Below, piece by piece: positions 11,655-23,984 of a stretch of 64,000 nt of DNA. Location of the stretch: positions 5,055,001-5,119,000 of the forward strand of contig CAMRHE010000028.1 of the NCBI GenBank assembly GCA_947044405.1, in the 5' to 3' direction. Both the position numbers and the translations under genes were made by a program. The DNA comes from Leptodactylus fallax. Lineage: Eukaryota > Chordata > Amphibia > Anura > Leptodactylidae. The notes under the pieces were generated by a model. It was given only the letters and a program-made list of their open reading frames with translations. It searched no databases and had not been told where the DNA came from. Numbering within the stretch: the stretch's first letter is position 1; each line of letters starts with the position of its first letter.

Positions 11655-12913
11655 AATGAGGGGGGTTGTATAATGAGGAGGGTTGTATAATGAGGAGGGT
11701 TGTATAATGAGGAGGGTTGTATAATGAGGGGGGTTGTATAATAGGGGGGTTGTATAATGAGGGGGGTTGTATAATGAGGGGGGTTGTATAATAGGGGGGT
11801 TGTATAATGAGGGGGGTTGTATAATGAGGGGGGTTGTATAATAGGGGGGTTGTATAATGAGGAGGGTTGTATAATGAGGGGGGTTGTATAATGAGGGGGG
11901 TTGTATAATGAGGGGGGTTGTATAATGAGGGGGGTTGTATAATGAGGAGGGTTGTATAATGAGGGTTGTATAATGAGGGGGGGTTGTATAATAGGGGGGG
12001 TTGTATAATGAGGGGGGGTTGTATAATGAGGGGGGTTGTATAATAGGGGGGTTGTATAATGAGGAGGGTTGTATAATGAGGGGGGTTGTATAATGAGGGG
12101 GGTTGTATAATGAGGGGGGTTGTATAATGAGGGGGGTTGTATAATGAGGAGGGTTGTATAATGAGGGTTGTATAATGAGGGGGGTTGTATAATAGGGGGG
12201 TTGTATAATGAGGGGGGTTGTATAATAGGGGGGTTGTATAATGAGGGGGGTTGTATAATAGGGGGGTTGTATAATGAGGGGGGGTTGTATAATGAGGGGG
12301 GTTGTATAATGAGGGGGGTTGTATAATGAGGGGGGTTGTATAATGAGGGGGGTTGTATAATGAGGAGGGTTGTATAATGAGGGTTGTATAATGAGGGGGG
12401 TTGTATAATAGGGGGGTTGTATAATGAGGGGGGGTTGTATAATGAGGGGGGTTGTATAATAGGGGGGGTTGTATAATGAGGAGGGTTGTATAATGAGGGG
12501 GGTTGTATAATGAGGGGGGTTGTATAATGAGGGGGGTTGTATAATGAGGGGGGTTGTATAATGAGGAGGGTTGTATAATGAGGGTTGTATAATGAGGGGG
12601 GTTGTATAATAGGGGGGGTTGTATAATGAGGGGGGTTGTATAATAGGGGGGTTGTATAATGAGGGGGGTTGTATAATAGGGGGGTTGTATAATGAGGGGG
12701 GTTGTATAATGAGGAGGGTTGTATAATGAGGGGGGTTGTATAATGAGGGGGGTTGTATAATGAGTAGCGTTGTATAATAGGGGGGGTTGTATAATGAGGA
12801 GGGTTGTATAATGAGGGGGGTTGTATAATGAGTAGCGTTGTATAATAGGGGGGTTGTATAATGAGGAGGGTTGTATAATGAGAGGGGTTTTATAATGAGG
12901 GGGTTGTATAATG
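11655..12913. repeat. G-rich 15-20-bp satellite with higher-order repeats
   Basis: Tandem units of gttgtataatgaggggg with 3 to 7 G per unit and two common forms, ataatgagg and ataatagggg. A distinctive very short unit (gagggttgtataat directly after a gaggagg unit) recurs at about 11961, 12163, 12379 and 12580, giving a higher-order period of roughly 200-216 bp. The G-rich strand is the plus strand. Edges are less regular (tgagtagcg near 12764 and 12830, and a tgagagggg unit near 12880). It is non-coding. Confidence 0.95.
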
Positions 12914-13489
12914 TTCGGCTATTTAAAACATGACCAATATAGTGGGATGGATGTAATACATAATAACTGTCCCAATTTTTGCAGGATTGCCCTGAAGTTT
13001 CAGAAATAATCCTGGTTAATTTGGCCTCTCCCAGCTCAAAAAGAGATGGGCTTTATGCAAACTGCACTCAAAAATGTGCACTCCTGGCTGCTCGGGGGTG
13101 GTCCCAGGGTGAGACATAAATAGAGATGCAAAGCTATCATGGTGGCTAATGCGGGGTGATAAATTTGGCATATTATTCTTATCTCTCAAGTGTTCAGAAT
13201 TCAGCAGAACAGTTCCAGATTTCGAGTGCTACTCCGTTCCCCTGGCTCTAAGTCGGGAGGGCATAGATAGAGTTGAGTACAATGGCGACGCAGGGAGTCC
13301 TCTGCGCTCTGCTTCACCATTCAGTCCCTGTCTCTCCTGCTGGCTGTTGGAAGCCTGCGGGGTGATTTAGTCAATGTCACTACATGGCACCTGCTGCCCC
13401 AAGCCACAGGCAGCAGAGACCGGAGCGGACTCTGGGGGAACAGGGTGAGGTGAGTTCTCCTTTTTGGTGCGTGTTACTGTGGGAGCTAC
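12914..13489. other. Gene-free stretch
   Basis: I see no supported gene. Sequence around 13200-13450 is somewhat GC-rich. A 73-residue frame (13149-13370) and a 68-residue frame (13384-13590) show no domain. Confidence 0.35.
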
Positions 13490-13665
13490 AATGCGGGGGC
13501 ATTATACTGTGTGGCGGCCACAATAAGGGGGATTATACTGTGGGGGCATTAGGGTTATATTATACTGTGTGGGGCCATAAGAGGATATGATACTATATGG
13601 GACACTAAGTGGGCAGTATATTGTGATGAGGACACTAAGGGGGTATTATACTGTGTGGGGGTGAA
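13490..13665. repeat. Degenerate 27-31-bp tandem repeat
   Basis: About six diverged units carrying attatactgtgtgg, ggggg and cactaag, with the core at 13501, 13532, 13559, about 13587, about 13615 and 13645. The core is the same as the reverse complement of the 31-bp minisatellite at 3425-5052 (attatactgtgtatggggg followed by cacta), so the two arrays share ancestry. Confidence 0.75.
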
Positions 13666-16130
13666 AAGGGACTGGGTGGGGCATGGACAGAGTTAGAGGT
13701 GTTTTCTAAGATATATAAATTTGCCACAATCTACTGCGGCCTATTAATAATCCCAGTGCATCATGGGAGGTCCCGTATGGCAGAGTTGAATTCTCTGACT
13801 GGTTTCAGGTATAACTCACACCAGTTTTCTGGTGTGAGCTCCAGTAAATCTGTTGGGCTGAGTCGTCCACACTCCGGCCCGCCTTGATCTCCGCCCTGAG
13901 TTTCTGTAAAGCGATGAAAATGGACAAAGTGGCACAAGTTTTGTGCCAGAAAACTGGCAAGCCCATTACATGCCAGAAATGCACCAAATTTTGGTGCATT
14001 TTAGAACAAGATCAAGGGGAAGGACATTAGTAAATCTTCCCCATTCAGTTTAGCAAAGACCATATTAGGTCTCTGACACATGAGTGTATTGCTTCCACAT
14101 ATGGGTGTCTGTACTATGGATATGGCAAGGAGGAGGAGTCCTGGAAGTGATGATATGGCCTCCACAGATATAGCCCTGATCTCATCATTGTCCAGTCTGT
14201 CTGGGATGACATGAAGAGACAGAAGGATTGGAGCAAGCCTACATCCACAGAAGATCTGTGCTTAGTTCTCCAAGATGGCGGCGGGAACAACCTCCCTGCC
14301 CAGTTCTGCCCAAAACTGCCTGCATAAGTACCCAACTTGATCATTTTAAGGAACGAATAGTGATACAGGCTGCGCCATTCTTCCTGTTACGTCTTTTGTA
14401 ACTGCTGGTGGATGATCTGATGACAATGTGATCTGATCCTAATTCTATACAGTATTCAATGAGAAATCATGAGCTGAGAACATTCTGCATACACAGGGAC
14501 GACATCCAGATAATGTTTTCTTTCCTACATTTACACATATTTAGTTATAATTTAGGAATTAGTCAGATCAGGACCACACAGCTTCTTATATGACGAAATA
14601 TAATCAGTTTACTGTATAACCTAATGCACCATTTATAACCGCAGCTGCACAAACAAAGAAGCAAACTCCGACTTTCAGGAAATCTTCAACTCCTTGAAAT
14701 TGCAGAAATAAAATACAAAACTAAAACAATTGCTTTTTTTGTAGGATTAATAGTCATTTCTGAGCAAACAGAGAGGGGTCTTCCATGAAAGACCTTCATC
14801 TATTAGCCAGGTTGGAAAGCAGCTAAAAATAGCACCTCATGCTCTGGAGGACCTTGCACGTCCAGGCATTATATGGGCAGTCCATTGATTCCATGTGGAA
14901 ATGTGTAATGCTTAATTTCCCCTGTGGAGGCACTGCAGAGAAACAGAACACTTTGTACTGGGTTCCCCAAAGATCAATGGTCTTCCTGCAGAATCCCAAT
15001 GGACACTGTTAAATAAATGTTCCATATGAATTATACATTTAATCTGCTGTATACAGCTTTATATGGTATATTACCCTTTAATGGGCTGTTCTACTAGGGA
15101 TGGGGGATTATGGAGTGATGGTACATTCCAGTGCAGGCTACTGGATATACCATCACCAAGCTCACCCCACATCCACAGTGTATGTATATACATGTATATA
15201 AGATCTGCACCACCAATTTTTGTGGAGGCTGTTGGTTGCTGTTGCATCGTTTACCAGTAAAGTTGTGAACTGTTTCACTCTTAACCCTGTGACCCCTAAG
15301 TCATTTATCTTCACGGGCACCTCACCTTCCATCCAGTTCCAGATAGCTAAAGACCATTAGGACGTGCCTTGGGGGAATAATAAAATTACCATCAGGTACC
15401 CTGCAAGTCCCCTCAGCTCCGCACCAGCCCAGGAGGTGATCCAGAAACCTGTGATTGGCTGCAGCGGCCACCTGGCACAAAAGGGACATCACTGCTAATG
15501 TCAGCCTGGATCCTTTAAATGGAAGACTGGACCATCTGTTAGTAGAGAACCAGGGAGAGGTGAGTAATGTTTTTATGGCCCCATCAGCAGTACTATTAAT
15601 TCTTCAAAAAATAAATCGGATAACCCCATTAAAATTTCCTAATAGGGTGTTTGAAATTGGGTTTTCAAAACCAAACCACCCCTTTAAGGCCCAATATACC
15701 CTGTTGATGAAATGGTTAACCTTGCTGTACTGCACAATGCTCACATCATTATAAGCTTTTCACCAGCCGATGACCTCCTGACCTGAACAAAATTCATCTC
15801 TATCTACTTCTAGTCTCATCTTCCATCCTCTGCTGCCTCGTACCTGACCCCAGGGTCGGCTTGTGCAGAACTTTAATGTGAACTTTAAATGATAAACAGC
15901 GGTGACGAAGCTTCATAATTAACCCGAATCTTCTTAATGGGAAGTTTCTGACCTCGTAAACTTGCTGCATTTTTTATATAAATTGGTAGTTGAGTGTTGA
16001 TAGAGTTTCACATTGCCTTGATTTCCCTGTATGGATGTCCTAGTGGCGTGAACGGCATATGTTTCTGATGCTGCAGTATACTATTGTGCCTATTGTGCTG
16101 TCATCATTTGTTATCTATCACAGATTTTTT
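13666..16130. other. Gene-free stretch with dispersed repeat remnants
   Basis: At 13815-13838 a small hairpin (ctcacacca / tggtgtgag) lies within an old dispersed element that runs to about 14045. A MITE-like right end, accacccctttaag, is seen near 15677. Open frames here (for example 15455-15754) show no recognisable domain. I see nothing else of note. Confidence 0.35.
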
Positions 16131-16479
16131 TGAAAGGTGACCTTTCACCACCTCCACCAACTACAACTGATTCCAGCCCAGTTGGAACTTTTTCTCTACC
16201 CCCACCATTCCTGAGCCATCAGTGTTATTAGTTTCAACACCCAATATGCTATTTAGGTTCCCTACTGTCGAGTAGGCGTTCCCACACTGTCTGCTCCATC
16301 CCAGGACTGCTCACCTGCCTGTAGAGAGCCTAATAAGCATACTCATTGCTGCAACTAACCGCACCGATTACTCAGGAATGGTGGGGACTAGAGAAAAAAA
16401 TTCCAACTGCACTAGGATCAATGGAGCAGAGCCTATTAAAGGATGCAAAGAGTTTGATATGGTGAAAGGTCTTCTTTAA
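16131..16479. mobile_element. Palindromic TTAA MITE, family B, copy 1
   Basis: The right end is ggtgaaaggtcttctttaa and the left begins tgaaaggtgacctttcacca. Mirrored words run through it: gttggaactttttctctac against agagaaaaaaattccaac, and ccattcctgag against ctcaggaatgg. Two more copies lie at 36577-36995 and 52823-53146. It is non-coding. Confidence 0.75.
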
Positions 16480-16759
16480 ATCTAGCAATGACTATTGGAA
16501 CCCATAGTCTGGTGACTGATCATTCAGCTGATGAAACCATACCAATTTTAGTCCGTATTGGGCATTACAATCGTTCAAGCTGGCCATACGTGTTCTATGA
16601 CATCTGCAGACCACAAACAATCTATCTGTGAATGTTTTTTCGCAGAACAATCATTCATGGACAGGAATTATTTAGTCCTATTAGTTTGTTATTGGGGCTG
16701 AACCATTAGTGATGTCCCTAACTCAGAGACTTACCTGATTGGTTATATTGGTTTCTTAT

Positions 16760-17700
16760 AGTTTGGATCTGGTTACAGTATCTGCAATGTGTGTTGCTCC
16801 CAGTAATTCTCTATATACTTCAGTCTCTTGCTCTGGTTCAGTAGTGTTCCTAGTGCAGTGTTGTTTCATTTTAGTGGCGTTTTAGTTCCAATTCTAGTTC
16901 TAGTAACTTGTGCTGTGTCCACCCTGTAAGAATCTGTTCCTTGTCTACTTAACAGGTATTCAGGTCTGTTTGGTTAAATTTTCTTGGCACTGGGTCCTAG
17001 TGCACTCCTGTTTTCCATGTTAGGTTCAGTATTGCAGATTAGGCGTATCATTAGAGTTATCTTTAGGGACACTTAGGGTTAGCGGTGTCTGGTGTTATGG
17101 TCAATGTTTAGATCTCAGAAAAGATTCAGAGAAAGTTGCTTGATGATCTGTTCACCATACCATCCTGCTCATCCTAGTTTCTTGCAGTTTGTTGCTAGTT
17201 GTAGTTTGTGCTATGTGTGTTTAATCCAGTAATTCTCTATATTCTTCAGTCCAGTAGTGTCCATACTGCTGCGTTTTTTTATTTTACTGGTTTCTTCTAG
17301 TTCTTGTACCTTGTGCTTTGTTTCCACCCTGTCGGAATCTGTCCCTTGTCTATTTACTGGTGTTCAGCTTTGCTTACTTTGATTTTCCTGTCTCCGGGTC
17401 TTAGTGCACTCCTGTTGTCTATGTTAGGCTCAGTATTGCAGATTAGGGATCACATTAAGGCTATCTTTAGGAATACTTAGGGTTACTGGTATCTGGTGCT
17501 ATGGTCAATGTTTGGGGATAGATCTTGGAAAAGATTCAGGGAATGTTGTCGTTGTGATCATCTGTTCACCATACCACCCCCACCATCCTGGTCTTTTACA
17601 GTTTGTTGCTGGTTATAGCATGTGCTATGTGTGTTTAATTCAGTAATTCCCTATATGCTTTAGTCTCATGTTCCAGTCATCTGCTCACCATGCCATCCCT
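16760..17700. repeat. Tandem duplication, ~420-bp unit, 2.3 copies
   Basis: The stretch from cagtaattctctata through cttgtctac, gtgcactcctgtt, cagtattgcagatta and catctgttcaccatacca is present at about 16760-17180. It is repeated at about 17190-17590, and its beginning and end recur in shortened form to 17700. Copies differ at many positions, so the duplication is not recent. No protein is conserved between the copies. It may derive from a dispersed repeat, but I cannot classify it. Confidence 0.7.
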
Positions 17701-18424
17701 ATCATCCATTTGTTCCATCATCTATTGATGACTTCCCATTACCTTATATTCTTGTTACCTGTCAGTGTTGTGCGTGCTTCATATGTGCTTCATGTTTCTG
17801 ATTTATTTGACTGGAGAAAACTTGGGGTACCAGGAGACACTGCCAGTACCTAGGAAAGGGCGTTACTATAGGTGAAGTCCAGTTCTCTTGTCCTGTATCC
17901 AACCTGCTTCACTACAGTCACCTCTTGGCTATATTTAGAACTTGTTATTAAATTTTACCTGACAATTCATAGTTTTGGTAGAAATTGTCCAGTCCACAAG
18001 ACTTCACCTACAGTAACTCAATGTATTCCTTCAGACTGCAGCTCTAGCTCTGTACACTACTTAAAAATTAATAAGTAGCACAAAAAAAATGTCTCAGTGT
18101 AGCCTTAGCCTTGAGCGTTACCAGCAGGAGGAAGATGTATACAGCATACCAAGTTGTACTTGGGGATATTTGCAATAAACATTTTCAACTCCACAGTTAC
18201 TGCCAAAATCTGAGTCAAGTCAGGGTTAAAGGAAGTCTCATGTAACTGCACCCTTAGAGAGTGCACCCAAAGACTGAAGTGCAGTGGTAGAGAATGCACG
18301 GGCAGCACCAATGTAGAAAGAAAAGGAAACTATTAACCCTTCCATTTCTGAATGCATTTTTACTTTGCAGCATTTTTTTGTACTGAACCGTACATTGAAT
18401 CGATTATATTTTGGTATATTTGTG
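17701..18424. other. Gene-free stretch
   Basis: I see no gene or clear repeat. Several short open frames overlap on both strands without any recognisable feature. Confidence 0.35.
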
Positions 18425-18535
18425 GAAGAGTGAAGAAATCAGGCGATACCTTTTAGAGGCTAACTGAGTATATTTATAAGTAAGCTTTCAGGAGTGCTCG
18501 CTCCCTTCATCAGACATGGTGTGATACAAGAACTG
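18425..18535. mobile_element. Fragment of a dispersed repeat (gataccttttagaggctaac)
   Basis: The order gataccttttagaggctaac, taagtaagctttcagga, ctcgctcccttcatcagac is a pattern I recognise from interspersed repeats in frog and fish genomes. I cannot assign the family from this fragment. Confidence 0.35.
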
Positions 18536-18944
18536 AAAATTAACAGATTTTTATACACATGGTTTTCAAAGCATTTTAGAGTCCTTAAAAAAAATTGCAA
18601 TCTAAGTAGAGATTGGTATATTTGTGGCATTGATTTGTTTTTTTATGTTTATCTCTATATTCAGTCTCATGCACATGTATATGCAATGGTTCTGTGTATA
18701 GGTTATATAGTTAGAGTCAAGGACAGAATTAGATCAGACACAGCACCAGTCTTAATACAGCACCTGGCCAACTATCTAATGTGTAAGGGGGTCTTCAGAC
18801 TCACTCCTATCAGCCAACACTCAATTCTTTTCTTCTCATTAAAGAATGTCTCCACCAGATTACAAAATTTCCTTGGCCTGCCCAATCACCAGATTTATGG
18901 AACGCCAGCTTCACCAACCTATGAGTTTGCAGAATCTATAGGCT

Positions 18945-21575
18945 CAGCTGTAACATCTGTGGTAAATGTACTGCAGGATACCATACAGAACCTGTATATC
19001 TCCATGTCCTACCATATCTCATCTTGTATCCAGACTACAGGTCCAGCTGTAACATCTGTGGTAAATGTACTGCAGGATACCATACAGAACCTGTATACCT
19101 CCATGTCCTACCGTATCTCATCTTGTATCCAGGCTACAGGCCCAGCTGTAACATCTGTGGTAAATGTACTGCAGGATACCATACACAACCTGTATACCTC
19201 CATGTCCTGCCGTATCTCATCTTGTATCCAGACTACAGGCCCAGCTGTAACATCTGTGGTAAATGTACTGCAGGATACCATACAGAACCTGTATATCTCC
19301 ATGTCCTACCATATCTCATCTTGTATCCAGGCTACAGGCCCAGCTGTAACATCTGTGGTAAATGTACTGCAGGATACCATACAGAACCTGTATACCTCCA
19401 TGTCCTGCCATATCTTATCTTGTATCCAGGCTACAGGTCCAGCTGTAACATCTGTGGTAAATGTACTGCAGGATACCATACAGAACCTGTATACCTCCAT
19501 GTCCTGCCGTATCTCATCTTGTATCCAGACTACAGGCCCAGCTGTAACATCTGTGGTAAATGTACTGCAGGATACCATACAGAGCCTGTATAACTCCATG
19601 TCCTGCCGTATCTCATCTTGTATCCAGGCTACAGGTCCAGCTGTAACATCTGTGGTAAATGTACTGCAGGATACCATACAGAGCCTGTATACCTCCATGT
19701 CCTGCCGTATCTCATCTTGTATCCAGACTACAGGCCTACCTGTAACATCTGTGGTAAATGTCCTGCAGGATACCATACAGAGCCTGTATACCTCCATGTC
19801 CTGCCGTATCTCATCTTGTATCCAGGCTACAGGCCCAGCTGTAACATCTGTGGTAAATGTACTGCAGGATACCATACAGAACCTGTATACCTCCATGTCC
19901 TGCCATATCTTATCTTGTATCCAGGCTACAGGTCCAGCTGTAACATCTGTGGTAAATGTACTGCAGGATACCATACAGAACCTGTATACCTCCATGTCCT
20001 GCCGTATCTCATCTTGTATCCAGACTACAGGCCCAGCTGTAACATCTGTGGTAAATGTACTGCAGGATACCATACAGAGCCTGTATACCTCCATGTCCTG
20101 CCGTATCTCATCTTGTATCCAGGCTACAGGTCCAGCTGTAACATCTGTGGTAAATGTACTGCAGGATACCATACAGAGCCTGTATACCTCCATGTCCTGC
20201 CGTATCTCATCTTGTATCCAGACTACAGGCCTACCTGTAACATCTGTGGTAAATGTCCTGCAGGATACCATACAGAGCCTGTATACCTCCATGTCCTGCT
20301 GTATCTCATATGTATCCAGGATAGAGGCCCAGCTGTAACATCTGTGGTAAATGTACTGCAGGATACCATACAGAGCCTGTATACCTCCATGTCCTGCCGT
20401 ATCTCATCTTGTATCCAGACTACAGGCCCAGCTGTAACATCTGTGGTAAATGTACTGCAGGATACCATACAGAGCCTGTATACCTCCATGTCCTGCCGTA
20501 TCTCATCTTGTATCCAGGCTACAGACCCAGCTGTAACATCTGTGGTAAATGTACTGCAGGATACCATACACAACCTGTATACCTCCATGTCCTGCCGTAT
20601 CTCATCTTGTATCCAGACTACAGGCCTACCTGTAACATCTGTGGTAAATGTCCTGCAGGATACCATACAGAGCCTGTATACCTCCATGTCCTGCTGTATC
20701 TCATATGTATCCAGGATAGAGGCCCAGCTGTAACATGTGTGGTAAATGTACTGCAGGATACCATACAGATCCTGTATACCTCCATGTCCTGCCGTATCTC
20801 ATCTTGTATCCAGACTACAGGCCTACCTGTAACATCTGTGGTAAATGTCCTGCAGGATACCATACAGAGCCTGTATACCTCCATGTCCTGCTGTATCTCA
20901 TATGTATCCAGACTACAGGCCCAGCTGTAACATCTGTGGTAAATGTACTGCAGGATACCATACAGAGCCTGTATACCTCCATGTCCTGCCGTATCTCATC
21001 TTGTATCCAGACTACAGGCCCAGCTGTAACATCTGTGGTAAATGTACTGCAGGATACCATACAGAGCCTGTATACCTCCATGTCCTGCCGTATCTCATCT
21101 TGTATCCAGGCTACAGACCCAGCTGTAACATCTGTGGTAAATGTACTGCAGGATACCATACACAACCTGTATACCTCCATGTCCTGCCGTATCTCATCTT
21201 GTATCCAGACTACAGGCCTACCTGTAACATCTGTGGTAAATGTCCTGCAGGATACCATACAGAGCCTGTATACCTCCATGTCCTGCTGTATCTCATATGT
21301 ATCCAGGATAGAGGCCCAGCTGTAACATGTGTGGTAAATGTACTGCAGGATACCATACAGATCCTGTATACCTCCATGTCCTGCCGTATCTCATCTTGTA
21401 TCCAGACTACAGGCCCTGCTGTAACATCTGTGGTAAATGTACTGCAGGATACCATACAGAACCTGTATACCTCCATGTCCTGCCGTATCTCATCTTGTAT
21501 CCAGACTACAGGCCCTGCTGTAACATCTGTGGTAAATGTACTGCAGGATACCATACAGAGCCTGTATACCTCCAT
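18945..21575. repeat. 99-bp satellite, ~26.5 units, open in three frames
   Basis: Tandem units of 99 bp (33 codons) with landmarks cagctgtaacatctgtggta, ctgcaggatacca, cctccatgtcctg and ctcatcttgtatccag. Because 99 is a multiple of three, frames without a stop in one unit stay open across the array. Two plus frames (units AVTSVVNVLQDTI and CNICGKCTAGYH) and one minus frame (unit TFTTDVTAGPV) are open for long runs, the longest 614 residues. Some units are 98 bp (ctcatatgtatcc instead of ctcatcttgtatcc), which shifts the frame and ends these runs. Higher-order repeats are visible (see findings). I call this a satellite, not a gene: several frames are equally open, there is no signal peptide, and no splice or promoter context is visible. 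A transcribed repeat remains possible. Confidence 0.93.
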
Positions 21576-22556
21576 CCCAAGAGGGTCCTAGAGCCTCTGC
21601 CCAATTGTACAGTTTTTTTCCCAATAACTTTCTCTTTGGATGTAATATTGTCCTCACTTTTATAGATCATCATCACATCACACTGAGAAAGTTTCATTCT
21701 ATCCCAACAACTGCCTCCTGGTGCGGTATTTTTATTTGTCAATGAGGGTATTTATTACAGTCTTTATAACATTCTTGCTTCCAGTTTTACCCTTATTTAG
21801 AATTTGGCAGTATGAGCCGGCAAACAGCTTGAGAAACACAGATTGATCTCCATGAAAAACAATTACAGACACCCCCATAGAAGCTGCTCGAGACAAAAGG
21901 CGGATGTAGTAGAAATTTATAACAATTAACAAAACCTTCACAGTCAGTACGATGGAGGCAGATCTTTTACAATCTCCGCTAAATTTGTCCTTGGCTATTA
22001 AACTTACTGGTCAGAGTTTTCAGATTAATGTTGTCAATTATTATAGCTGTCGTGTTGCTACATTTTCTGCCGCTGTATATTTACGATCCTTTAAAGGGAT
22101 CTGCTCTCAGTCTTTCCGTTTATGTGTCTTGATCAGGAGATTTCTGATCCAGACCTAAAGGATAGGACCACATGCCCGACCACTAGATGGCAATGTATCT
22201 GACTACACAAGGTTTATTTTGTTGTCTGTTACCATGGAAACATAAGTCTACGTAGAAGCTGTAGACAAAAGCTGTATACTTTTATTGATCATTTTTTGCA
22301 AAATTGCTTTTTTTTTAATTACAGATATGTGGAAATTATTCCTCTTGTCACTAGGGTGTATCCCACTGCACAGTGTCCAGTTTTATAGAGACACAACCCA
22401 TTGACCGGTACATTACCAGGTAGGATAACAGAGGAACAGCACAATAGCAAAATGCAGAATTCCAAGAAAAGATGCCCCAGAACTGTTATTTTGTGGGCAG
22501 TATATGTATTTTTTAAAACAGACATTTTAAGTAAATTTAGTACAAGTGATCTTTAC
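21576..22556. other. Gene-free stretch with a dispersed repeat remnant
   Basis: At 22350-22480 a diverged element contains cactagggtgtatccc and acagaggaacagcac; related wording lies at 61320-61430. I see no gene in the rest. Confidence 0.35.
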
Positions 22557-22929
22557 TTAAAGGGGTTCTCCAGGATAATTTTTTATTTTTGGCCAGGGAA
22601 GGTGTAAAAAAATAAAAAAATCCATACTCACCTGTCCCTGGTGCTCTGGTGTCTTCCAGCACGGTCTGGTCCTGCAGCTCCACTATTTTCTTTTAGCAGA
22701 AGTCCCCGCCGCATGTGACCGCTGAGGTCAATTGTTGGCCTAAGCAAAGGGACACGGGACGCCACAGCCGGCGAGGACTTCTGACAAAAGAATAGAGCAG
22801 AGCAGCAGGACTGGACCATGCTGGGAGCCATCGGAGCATCCGAGGACAAGCGAGTATGATTTTTAAAAAATTTTTCACCTTCCCCAGCCTAATTTAAAAA
22901 ATACTTTTTATACTGGACAACCTCTTTAA
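22557..22929. mobile_element. TTAA MITE, family D
   Basis: It begins TTAAAGGGGTTCTCCAGGAT and ends tactggacaacctctttaa. The interior has ccatactcacctgtccctgg and a palindrome centred near 22750 (gaagtcc.cgcc against ggcgaggacttc). A relative lies at 57405-57792. Short open frames on the minus strand come from the GC-rich centre. Confidence 0.65.
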
Positions 22930-23984
22930 CATTGAAGCTTGAATTGAAGAAGAATTTCTTAAAGTTGTAAAATATGATCTTGCCCTTCAGTGAAGAGCGG
23001 CCATCGCGCTCTCCGGCATCCTGTCCACTGCAGCCTGTAATTTCATAGATATAAATGATGACATTGGTATTGTTGTCAAGGAAACGAGACTTGGAAGAAG
23101 TTCAGGGGAATGAGAATTTGATACAGTAGAGAAGAATTCATTAAGAGTCTTGGGAAGGAAATGAGAGCGTTTAATAAGATGCTTTTTAAGGTAAAGTAGT
23201 TTTCATCATGGGAAAGACCGAGAATTGATGAGTCCAAGAAGGCTCCACAGGAAACGTAGTGCAGGATGGCTTATTAGACCTTCAAATGATTGTTTCGGCC
23301 CCCAAGGATCTCCAGATATTTCAGAACTTCTGAAATGATTTCTCTTTCATTCTTACCAAACTAAAACATGAGGTATATTATCAGGCAGCCTATGATTAAA
23401 GTGTCTAATAAGTCACCATGGGGACTCATAGTAAAAAGTTTAGAATCAGGCCCTGATTCACCAAAACCATGCAGAAGATTATTAGTCTTCATTCTGCACC
23501 TTGCGGCTTTTCCTCCTTCCCTTGATCTTGTAGCTCACTGCACTATTCGGTGCCTCACCCCAGCCCCAAGAAAAAGGAGCAAATTTATCACAGCTTTTCT
23601 AGTGTACAAGGCATCAAAAAAGTTGCATTTTTTCCGCATGTTGAGTTTATGCATAAAAATATGCAATTGTTTTTGATTTTACGCCACCAACAGGCCCCAA
23701 GATGTCATAAATGATGCTTGAAACCGGAGAACTAGGGTCCCAACAGTTAGACTCCTATCTAGCTAGCATTGGATAGATGAAAAATGCTTTACATAGGAAT
23801 AAACCTTTAACAACATTATTTCCAAGAATAACTTCAAAGCCACAAGCACTTCCGATACTGACTGCTAGTTAGGTGCAACCTCCCAGGGCCAAGCAGTGTG
23901 AGAATAGGGCACTTAGGGAAGGCCCAAGTTGGCAACCTCACTGATCAAAGTGGCTTTTGGTGCCAAATTCTCTCATACAGACGG
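22930..23984. other. Gene-free stretch
   Basis: I see no supported gene. The open frame at 23368-23676 (102 residues) has no recognisable domain. Confidence 0.35.

Noticed and set aside
18494..20338. 614-residue open frame as a repeat-protein gene
   Set aside because: It is the translation of the 99-bp satellite; another plus frame and one minus frame are equally open, and no start context, signal or splice structure is seen.
22628..22878. GC-rich minus frames as an exon
   Set aside because: They lie in the palindromic centre of a TTAA MITE.
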